From Owenia fusiformis (taxonomy: Eukaryota > Annelida > Polychaeta > Sabellida > Oweniidae), in contig CAIIXF020000011.1 of NCBI GenBank assembly GCA_903813345.2, forward strand, positions 26,652,166 to 26,716,165: a stretch of 64,000 nt of DNA, read 5' to 3'. Below, piece after piece: positions 32,147 through 44,100 of this stretch. Each line of letters opens with the position of its first letter. The stretch's first letter is position 1. Under the pieces are notes generated by a model. That model was not told the origin of the DNA. It saw nothing but the letters and a program-made list of their open reading frames with translations, and did no database searches. The translations under genes and the position numbers were made by a program.

Positions 32147-35100
32147 CTACAAAATCAGACATCAACAGTTTAGAACATTTATCTCAAGGATACATCAAGA
32201 GATTTACATTAGGCATTCGTGGAGCCAATCCCCACTACTTGGTCCTTTGATCTTCCACATGTTAATTGTAAAATGGTAAAAAAATAATTTGAAAAAAAAC
32301 AATATCGCCAAAAAATCAAATGGCGCCATTGAAATATGATCGTTTTTATCTTTTAATGGTCAGTACATTCAATTTGTGAAAAAGGAAACCATATACTCGG
32401 GGTGGAAAATTTTCTAAGGAAAAAATGACTTTATGAGCTGGATGGAATTTCTGTGTATTTTTTATTCTATTAGGGTGTCTTGCATAAAGTATTTCGCCTG
32501 CGAAGCATATAACTCTTGCGAACATATCTAAATACTGGTCCGAAGAAGACATACCTTGAATTTTTTAGAAAAAAATTGGCTAAAAATGGAAACTACAAGA
32601 AATCAAAATGTTCAACTCAAACAAAGTTGTAGCTATTCTATATCAATATTTTGTGTTATGTAAGGTTTCTCGGATGTTTCAAGACCTTCATTAGTATACT
32701 TGTGTCTAGAAATGTGACATTTATGGACAAAATTTGGCATTTTTAATCATTTTCGCTTTCAGCATTAACATATAGTTCCTTATATCTCGAGTTTAATGCT
32801 GACTGGTTGGTGCATTTCTGATTAAATCTGTGCTTGTACATGTGTTCTTCCATTTAAGGTATAGAAAATGTATAGTGGACAACCAATGTTCGTATGAGAG
32901 CTTTCAGATCTCCCCTACCCCATTTATTATGGAAAATTACCGAAAAATATGAAAAAATAAAATAACTTGAAATTATAAACTTTAACAAAGTTGTAGCTAT
33001 TCTATGTCAATATTATGTGTTATTTAATGTTTTTAAGATTTTTCAGAACTTTTATTGGTATTCAAGTGGCTAGAAATGAGACATTCAAGGACAAAACTTG
33101 GCATTTTTTTTATCATTTTCGCTTTCAGCAGTAATATATAGTTCCTCATATCTTGACTTTTATGCTGTCTGATTGTTGCATTTTCAATCAAATCTGTTCT
33201 TGTGCATGTCTTCTTCCATTTAAGGTATAGAAAATGTATAGTAGACAAACAATGTTCATATTAGAGCTTTCAGATCTCCCCTACCCCATCAATTATGGAA
33301 AATAAACGAGAAATAGAAAAAATAAAATAACTTAAAATTATAGACTTTCATAAAGTTGTAGCTATTCTATATCAATATTATGTGTTATTTAATGTTTTTA
33401 AGATATTCAGAACTTTTATTGGTATTCAAGTGGCTAGAAATGAGACATTTAAGGACAAAACTTAGCATTTTTTAATCAATGCTGCTTTCAGCAGTAACAT
33501 ATAGATCCTCATATCTTGAGTTTTATGCTGACTGATTGATGCATTTTTGATTATATCTGTTCTTGAACATGTCTTATTCCATTTAAGCTACTGAAAATGT
33601 ATAGTGGACAAACAATGTTCATATTAGAGCTTTCAAATCTCCCCTACCCCATTTATTAGGGAAGATGACTGGAAAATATAAAAAATAACTTCAACCTACC
33701 AGTATAAACTTTAACAAAGATGTAGCTATATATTCTTTGTGTGTTATTGATTGCTATAATTAATGTTTCAGGACCTTCATTAGTATACTAGTACTATTTG
33801 CATTCGTTTGACTTCACTTCTTAAAAGAGAGCTTCGTCTGCACTCTTTCAAACTAAAATAAACCTGTGAACTCACCGCGCCAATCAGTGTTCGTCGGCCA
33901 AATTTGACCGACGTTCTATATATGGTCATTCTTTCTGACCTCATCGTTGAGCCCGGAATTGACCAATGACATGCACATATTTAATTAGAACGCATTTGGC
34001 GTATGTTTCTTTAAGCTCGCTGATTGGTGGAAGAAAGGTCAGCGCGTAAGTCAAAAGTGATTTATTACCCAAACTGTCAACGGTACCCGTCGTGGGGGCG
34101 GGGCTACTAAACTGTAATATGGTATCTACTAGGCAGACTGTAGTTTAACTAGACTCTGCACGCAGGGTAGTATACTAGTGTCGAGAAATTACACATTTAA
34201 GAACAAAATTTGGCATTTTTCATCAATTTTTCATCATTTCCACTTTTAGCAATAATATATAGTTCCTTATATCTTGAGTTTTATGCTGATTGGTTGATGG
34301 AATCTTGATCAAATCTGTTCTTTTGCCTGCCTACTTTGATTTAAGGTATTTAAAAATGTATATTGGAAAGCCTGTCATTATATTAGAGCTTACATATCTC
34401 CCCTACCCCATTTATTTTGAAAAAATAACAAGAAATATAAAAACCAAACAATTTCAAAGTTGTCGATATTCTAGATCAATACTATGTATTATTTGATATT
34501 TTTCAGATGTGTCAGGCACTTCATGAGTATACAAGTCTAAAAATTAGACATTTAAAGTAGAGCTGTATCAATGGGGCGGGTATTCTCTATCTTTGTCCAT
34601 TGGGCTTTCTGGTAATAATACGTTGCAAACTGCTCATGAATCTATGCAATGTATAGTACAATACTTGGAATATATTTAAAAGTAATGGGGTATAGTACTG
34701 TGATAATTATAACCAGTGATCAAGCCATATTGGTTGAATTCCCTCATTATCAATTGCAATGTTGTCAAAGGCTTGGTGATTTCCATATTACTCCTAAGGG
34801 TGGGAAGTTCATGATGGATATTGGGCTTGGGGATATTTTGGTAAATGCAAACATTGTGAAATGAAGAACAGCCAACACGATGATTTTGGAAAGAATTACA
34901 AAATGGTAAGCTGTCTTTGGTTTGTGAAGCAATGTTACTGTATCTCTAAAATGGGATGAATTTCACTTATGGCTGAGCTGCTATTGAACTTTGCAAAACT
35001 GGTAGTTGCAACTTATAGACGATCTATCAAATACTGATCATGAAGAAGTTGACACTCTCCTTATGGTCCATGTCTATTACAGTGCTGCAGACAAGACAAA

Positions 35101-38100
35101 GGAGTTCAATGTTGAGAGAATTTGTATTCAGTCTGATGATACAGAATGTTGCTTGCAAAGAAGGATGAGAGTTAAAAAGAGCTTTTAAAGTTTCTTATGT
35201 CCTTCAAGGTAGCATTCTAAATTACTATATGAATCTCAAAGTGCAATACCTATTTGAAGATATATCAAAAATGGGTGTCTTGTACCAGTACTCACAAACA
35301 AACCTTCGTAGCAACACAAGAAACATATGTCCTTGGCAATTCGCAAATGTAAAATGACAAAAGGCAGCGAATTGCAAATACAAAGTTTCTAGTCAAGGGT
35401 GTGTTGCTACTTGTCCATGTGGCAATAAACAACATAGTGCACATCGTTGGACAATATTTTAGGATGAGTTTCTCAGAACTATAAAAATTATTTAGAGATC
35501 TTACATATCTGAATATATAGCTTGTGGTGTCATGAGCATCTTAGACCTTGACTTAAAATGACTTAAATGCAGCTCTAACATAGAACCAGGGAGATTTGAA
35601 AAATCAGGCTGTTGGTGGATTAAGTTCGAGAGTTGTGAACAATCATGTTTATATATAGACGTATCCTTTGATTCATATGAGAGTAAACTGTGAAATTACA
35701 AAATTATTTCGCACTATTTATTTTTGAGTAATCTTTTAAAAATATGGTAGTGTAGTAATTTTATCTCTAATATGTATATTTGTGTTTAAAACACATTTTT
35801 CATGTTTTGAAGATAACAAGACACATAATTGAATATATATGATCTAAAATATGTCAACTAATCACAATTCAACTAAAAATATAAACAACTAGTGCTGAAA
35901 GTGAAAAAAATAGGTCATTTTGCCCATTTATGTGTCATTTTTTGATTTTAGTGTGCCAATAAATGTGCTAAACTTTTGAAAAGTTTAAGAATATTAACTA
36001 GCAATAACAACATTTATGTTGGTTCTCTTATTAAATGTTGGAGGGCAGATCTTAGACCTCTAATAAAAACATTCGCTGTCTTACATACATTTTCTTTAAC
36101 TTAAATCAAAGAAGACAGATTCAATAAAAAACATATATGAATCTAATCATCAAAGAATTATAATTGTGGAAAATTATATGCTACTGCTAAATGCAGAATG
36201 CTAAAAATGCCAAATTTTAGACACATGTAATCAAATGAAGGTTACATTAAATAATACATAGTATTGATAGAGAATAGCTACAATTTTGTTAAAAGTTTAT
36301 GATTTGAAATTACTTTTTCATTTACATTATAAATAGGGCAGGGGAGACATGAAAGCTCTAATATCAACATTGGTTGTCCAATATACATTTTTTATATACT
36401 AAATTGAAGAAGACATGTACAAGAACAGATCTGACCAAGAATGCACCAACCAGTCAGCATAAAACTCAAGATATAGGGACCTATACGTTGTTGCTGAAAG
36501 CGAAAATGAAAAGTTTTGTCCTTAAATATCTCATTTCTAGGCATTAGAATATTAATGAGGGTCCTGAAACATCAGAAAAAGATGAAATGATGCATAGTAT
36601 TGACATAGAATAGGTACAACTTTGTAAAAGTTCATAATTTGAAGTTGTTTTACTTTTTATTAATATTTTCCGGTCATTTTTCCTAATAAATGGGGTACGG
36701 GAGATCTGAAAGCTCTAATATGAACATTGGTCATCCACTATACATTTTTTATATCTTAAATGAAAGAAGACATCTACAGGAACAAATTTGACTCAGAATG
36801 CACCAACCAGTCAGCATTAAACTCAAGATATAAGGACCTATATGTTATTGCTGAAAGCGAAAATGGTAAAAAAAGCCATGTTTTGTCCTTAATGTCTCAT
36901 TTCTGGGCACTAGTTTACCAATAAAGGTTCTGAAATATCTTAAAAACATTAAATAATACATAATATTGATATAGAATAGCTACAACTTTATTAAAGTTTA
37001 TAGTTTCAAGTCATTTTATATTTTCATATTTTTCTTATAATTTTTCATTATAAATGGGGTAGGGGAGATCTGAAAGCTCGAATATGACCATCGGTGGCCC
37101 ACTATACATTTTCTATACCTTAAATGGAAGAAGACATGTACAAAAACAGATTTAATTAAAATTGCAACAACCAGTAAACATAAAACTCAATATATGAGGA
37201 ACTATATATTACTGCTGAAAGCTAAAATGATTTTAAAAAATGCCAAGTTTTGTCCTTAAATGTCTCATTTCTAGGCACAAGTATACCAATAAAGGTTCTG
37301 AAATATCTGAAAAACATAAATTAATACATAATATTGATATAGAATAGCTACAACATTGTTAAAGTTTATAAATTCAAGTTATTTTACATTTTCATATGTT
37401 TCAGTAATTTTTCATAATAAATGGGGTAGGGGAGATCTGAAAGCTCTAATATGACCATTGGTGGTCCAATATACATTTTTTGTATCTTAAATGGAAGAAG
37501 ACATGTACAAGAACAGATTTGATCAAAATTGCAACAACCAGTAAACATTAAACTCAAGATATAAGGAACTATATGTTACTGCTGAAAGCGAAAATGATCA
37601 AAAATGCCAAATTTTGTCCTTAATTATCTTATTTCTAGACACTAGTACACTAATGAAGGTCCTTAAACATCTGAAAAACATTAAATAATACATAGTGTTA
37701 ATATTAAATAGCTAGAGTTTTGTTTGAGTTGAACATTTTGAATTTTTGTAGTTTCCATTTTTAGCCAATTTTTTTCTAAAAAATTCAAGGTATGTCTTCT
37801 TCAGACCAATATTTGGATATGTTCGCAAGAGTTATATGCTTCGCAGGCGAAATCCCTTATGCAAAAAACCCTAATAGAGTGAAAAATACAGAGAAACTCC
37901 ATCCAGCTCACAAAGTCATTTTTGCACAATTCTCACACCTTCCACCCCGAGTAATATACACGCCATAGTTCTGTAGATAAATGCCATTCGGTCACATGAA
38001 GAATTCCAGCGACACCCAAATGAAACCTCAACTCCTTTATACTAAAGTAAAAGGGGGCAATTGGAGTCGCGCAAATATTAAATATGTACCTTATTTCGAA

Positions 38101-41100
38101 CTCTGCATTGTCTAACAAGATGGGCTCTCCATCAAAGTTTAACATCCGTGCTAACTCATCTTCTGGATTCACAGCTTTGATTTTCACTTGTGCAAAACGT
38201 GCACTGTACATTCCTTCAGGGAGGGCCTGGAAATTAAGCACTCTCTGATAATTATAAGGCGAAGTGAGGTCACGTCTATAACCAATCAAATCAAACTAAT
38301 TGCACCAACGAGAACATTGAAATGTACCCCGAGCGCAAAGATGTGAACGAAGCTGTCTTTTAAGAAGCTTAGGTAGCATTCGTGAATTCTACTGACGTCT
38401 GGCGGTTTAAACTAATATTTGAACCATTTGACTGTTGATTGGTGTTGATATTCCATTTAGAAATATTAGGTTGGGCATTGGGATCATCTCATCCCGCCTG
38501 CCCGTTCTCTGGTTCTAGCTATTAAAGTTGTTGAAAATAATAAATGTGCTGACAGAAACTTACCAAATCGTCGCCATTTATTAGATGTCTCCTCATGTTG
38601 TGAACGTATTTAATTAAATCCATTCTGCTTGCTCCATAAGGCATGAACTGGAGAGACCCTGTAGGGTACCTGAGGAATGATATCGTATTTCCATCGTCAT
38701 CTACTTGTCGGACGGGCATGTTAGCCAATGACGTGAACGACCCATTAACAGTGGTCCAATCTGAAATCATCATTGTATTTTATAGTCTTGCTTCAAGACC
38801 CCGGAACCTCCTCCCTCTATCTACTTTACAACAGGTTGTCCTGTGAAGCCCCGGGTGTGAGGCAAGGCTATGTTTTTTACTCTTGTATTCTATATATTCC
38901 CCTGTGAAATATTTGCTTCATTGGAAGATCATTTTACAAACTTATAAGGTTAGGTTGCATATTAAAAGTCATATCATTCAGGGAAGTTATTTGACCACAA
39001 AGATTATCAGTTAAAAAGGTTCTAATAAGCTGAGATGCAAAGGTTGTGTCCACTTCGACCGTTACAATAACTTCATCCCATGGGCCACAAAACAAAAATA
39101 AAGAAACATGTAATGCCTGAGCAACCTGAATTACAAGCCTACCTGAAGGTTGAAGATCTTCACCATTTTTGTCAGTGTATGTGACGCCAACATCCACACG
39201 GCATGAGGAACTGTTCTTCAAGGTAGATAACGCTAAATAAATAAATTATTGCAACATATAACCTAGAAGAATTTCATCTTTGGATAGCAACATGGGATCC
39301 CCGAACTGGAAGCCGTGAGCCTGTGACCCTTATCTGGAACTCTTGGAGATCATCCAGTAACCTATAGTTAAACTCAGAGGTTGCAAAATGTAGCCCTTTC
39401 GCTGTCACCGTGGATTAGCATGCAATCCCATAAAATTGAAACTTGAACCCCAGAACATGAGTTCCTGAATCGAACAGTTCCCTCAAATGATCATAAAAAA
39501 GGCAATAAACAAGCGCGACAAGTTATATAAAAAATGTAAAACTTCAAATGATAAAAAACATATAGATGAACTTTTGGAGCAAAAAGGTGTAGTTCGAAAT
39601 TTGATAGAAAATGCAAAAATGACATATGAAAATGATATATGCAATAGTCTCCAAGTACAGGAAAAAAATGATAGATTTTATTGGCTTACGATAAAACAAC
39701 TTTTAGGCAAACGATTTGTATCTGAGATACCTGCCCTATTTTCTAACAACTTGATGAATGCTGCCAAGACAGATGAGCAAAAGGCAAATTGTCTTCAATC
39801 AATTTTTTTAGAAAAATTTCACCATGACTTTAATTTTAATCTCAATGACTTACCTGTATTTCCAGCTAGATCAAATATCCAAATAAATACATTATTCACT
39901 GACAGAGTGGAGGTTTGCAAATTTTTGAGACAACTTGATATCTCAAAAGCTGAGGGCCCAGATGGCATTACAAACAAAATGTTGAATCTTGTGGCTGACT
40001 CAGTTGATGCCCCAATGTCTAAATTATTTAACCGTATTTTTGACGAAAACAAATTTCCGAAACCCTGGAAAGATGGGATTATTATTCCAATATTCAAAAA
40101 CAAAGGCGCTAAGACTGATTCATCAAACTATAGACCAATTACCCTGTTAAATACAATGGGTAAACTTTGTGAACGAATAATACATCAGAAAATGCTTAAA
40201 CACTTAACAGAAAACCATTTGCTTTTCAAAAACCAATCTGGATTTCTGCCTGGACATAGTGTAGAATACCAACTTCTTAGCATTACTAATTATATAATGA
40301 CATCTTTTGAAGATAATAAAGATGTAAGATCGCTTTTTTTGGATATCGAATCAGCGTTTGACAAAATTCCACATGAACTATTACTTCACAAAATAAAATC
40401 ATATGGTTTTGGTGAAAATATTATAAGTCTTTTCTCTTCATACTTAAAGGATCGTAGAGTACGAACAAAAGTTAACTCAACTTTTTCTTGCTGGTCTGAA
40501 ATGGGATATATAAACTCTGGAGTTCCTCAGGGATCCATTCTTGGACCAATCTTCTTCTTAATGTACATAAATGACCTTCCGGATATTCTTGACTCAACAT
40601 GTTTCATTTATGCAGATGACACTTCAATTTATGCCCAAGTGTCCTACAATGAAAACACTGAACTCTCTCACAATAAGCTCCAATCAGATCTAAATAGAAT
40701 ACAATTATGGTCAGATAAATGGAAAATGAAATTTAAACCTAGCAAAACAAGGGAGGTAATCTTTAAAAAGCCAAGAGCAAAGTTACGAAACTATCAACCT
40801 CTTCTCCTAAATAATAACAAAATTCAGAGAGTCAATAGCCACAAACATTTGGGAGTCATACTCGATGAGCATCTTAACTTTGAGGAACATATAAATGGAA
40901 TTGTTTTAAAAACTAGTAAAATGCTCAACCCTCTTATTTTCCTTAAGTCAAAAATTTCATCTAAACACTTGGAGACAATGTATACATCATTTATTCTTCC
41001 TCATCTTGAGCAAGGTTCACTCTTTATTGATTCCTCTTCAAGGGTTCATATTGAAAAGCTTAATAGAATCCATTATCGAGCTGCACTTTTAGTTTCGGGG

Positions 41101-44100
41101 GCTATTAGTGGATCTAATTTTGAGAAGGTCTTACAAACCTTAGGATGGAAATCGCTACTTGAACGTAGACAGGAAAAGAAAGCAATCTTAATGTTCAAAG
41201 TTCATAGAGAAATGGTCCCCACCTATGTACAGAATATCTACACACCTTTTTTGAACCCAGCTTATAGAACGGGTTTAAGAACTCAGCGTCAATACATTAT
41301 TCCTGCCTCTTCATCAGTAAAATTCAAAAATTCACCTGCAATATCCCCTATTAAAACATGGATATCCATTCCAGAAAAAATCAAAAAGAAAGAAACTAAG
41401 TCGCAGTTCAAAAGATCATATAATCAATCCTTCGAAAATTCAAAATTAATCTCTGTTTTGACAACTCATCTGAATATTAAGAGATCTTTGGAAATAAAAC
41501 TTAATCGAATGAGATGTGATCTTTCTTTGCGCTCCGATTTCTTTCGGCACAATTTTGAAAACTTTAGAGATCCAAGTTGCCCATGCGGATTTCGAAACCA
41601 AACAAAGGTACACTATTTACTTGATTGCCCTCAAACACATGATGCCCGACAAACTTTTTTCCAAAGTCTCTCTCAACATGCTGACCCTGATCTCAAACTT
41701 TTCTCCAGAAAATGTAAATATGACAAGGTAGATATGATTCTCTTTGGTGATAAAAATCTTTCTCCAAAGCTTAATTCCACACTCATAGAATTATCTTCTG
41801 AATTTATTAACAAAATCTTGTGACAACAGCTACCTTGCCAAATTTTCAAACTATCATCTGTCATCTCATTTCATCTTCATCATATCTAAACACTACATTA
41901 TGTTATTGTAATTATTATTACTATTGTACATGCAAAATATTCCACTGTATAATTTGTATCTCCACGAGCCAATAATGTGTAAACTTAGGCTTGTTTTTCC
42001 ATGTTACTTGTATGAAAGATTGTACATTACCTATACTTATGGAAATAAAATAACCTTAAAAAAAAAAAAAAAAAAAAAATGATCATCTCTTTCCTCTCGT
42101 CCCCTAGTCAACTCGTCCCCTAGTTTACTCGTCCCCAATTCAACTGGTCCCAAAGTATATTTTGGTATCATGCATGGCTGCATTTAAGAAAACAAATTGA
42201 GTCTGTACAACATTAAATTAATGTTATGCCCATTCCCAGACCAATACTTCTAAAGCAAAACATAAAAGTGGGGAATAGTTGACTTGGCGACCGGTTTTCT
42301 TGTGAACGAGTTGTCTAGGAGATCAGTTGATCAGATTTAAGATAATATACAAGGGTGAAATTAACACGAATTCATCAAGCATGAAACTATCTTTAACCTA
42401 CTTGTTATTAGATATCGTAATTTCTTTAAATGTCTCCTCTTTTCAGCTAGGTGCATAACCTGACCAAAGTAACCCAATGCAAAGAACATAGTCCCATAGA
42501 AGATGGTGTTTCCACCACTTTTCAACTCTAATGCATTTATCTTGAATGTAGATCCTAAAATAAATGTGTATACAATCAAGGTCTCTTGAAAGTTTATGAC
42601 ATAGCATAATGTTTATAAGTCAGAATTTAAAACATTCGGCAACATAAAAAAAATAAAGATAAAAACATAAAGCATCACAATTCTGATGCATTTCTCTTGC
42701 ACATAGATCTACATGTAAGGGTGAATGACCGTGTGTGTCTTAAATCATAATATGTCTTGGTACTTAAGGAAAAATAGGCATGACGACATTTACCTTGGGC
42801 AAAAACGATTATAAAATGTGACTTTTTATCAAAATAAGCACGTTCCCTTTTTGCATTTTTTATAAAAATGGCTGAACGCTAGGTTTACAAACCCCTTATT
42901 ATTGTGAGCACAGCTCCAGTGATGTCATAACTTCCTGTAAAATCGAACGCCATCCCATTGCCTGATCCTGTAAAATAAGAGAGAATGTAGTTCACTGGAA
43001 TTTTTCGCTAATAGGCTAATGGGCGTTCATGAGATAAGGGTTTCTTTCTTTTTAAAGGCCCATGGGCCGATGGGCGTCTTTTCAAAGTATAAGCAGTCTC
43101 ATCAAATAATAATTTTTGCTCATTTAATTAGGCCAGATGCCCATTTTAGTGGTCAAAGAAATGACAATGTCATTTGAAAAAATAATTGGATTGCAAATAT
43201 TGCATGCATATTCTAACCTGCTGGAACGACTCCCACCGGGGGAACTTCAGCGCCATCTATATGGCTTCTCTCTATAAGTCCATTGCAGACCTGTGTAAAT
43301 GTCCCGTCGCCTCCAACTGTTATTATGCTACAATTTGCGTAGATCATTTGAACAAGAAGGATATTAAATAATATCTTGTCTATTTGACAATCACATATTG
43401 CTGAACTTTTGTTATGGGCTATTTTGTTGTTGTCTCTCATTGGATAAAATAAACATAAATCACCAGTGATCAGGGGCACAGAAATTAAAGGAACAAGTGT
43501 GAAATATATGTACTTTAGGATATGTTAATGGACAGTACTATTTCTATGATTCTTGATGATACTGACCCGTCAATACCTTTAAGATCTGTTTCCCTTGCAA
43601 GTTCTATCGCGTGTTTCGGCCTCTCGGACACTGGAACATAACATTTATAATTCACACTATCATGCATGTGTATTCACGAAAGGTACAAAATCATATCACA
43701 ATGCAATATTACATGGACTAGTTGATAAAATGAACAGTTTTGCTTTCCACGGCGAAAACAGTAAGTTGTAAATGAGTTGGAACAGTCTCCCACATGATTT
43801 ACAATGAGCTATCATTAAAAAGAGGTAATACAAACAGAAAATTGCTGCTTACATTTAATTTGCACCTCAATGCCTGCCAGGGCAAACAATGGCGCCGCTT
43901 TAGTTTTGTAGATCTTCTCTCCAGTCTGGCCTCCTGCTATCGGATTAATTATTGCCAACAATCTTCTTGGCCGGACACCCTCTAGGAGATAATAATGGAA
44001 ACAGTAGATACAGTTTACCAAACGCTCTGTTAAGGTCAAGTGGGTTTTACTCATTCTGATTTATCAATCTCTCTCTCTCTCTTGTTCATCTAAAGCTAGT

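Larger units (their letters stand above)
32395..37952. mobile_element. 5.6 kb foldback transposon with sub-repeated arms
   Basis: Both ends carry ACTCGGGGTGGA in inverse orientation, followed by homologous sequence (ATGACTTT.TGAGCTGGATGG, and TTCGCCTGCGAAGCATATAA at about 32490, inverse near 37830). The left arm (to about 34570) and right arm (from about 35470) are each built of about four tandem units of roughly 365 bp, recognisable by TCAGATCTCCCCTACCCCAT. The centre, 34600-35470, is unique. The element occupies intron 10 of the lipid kinase gene. Foldback elements with sub-repeated inverted arms are known from animals. No clean target duplication is visible; AT-rich flanks blur it. Confidence 0.85.
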
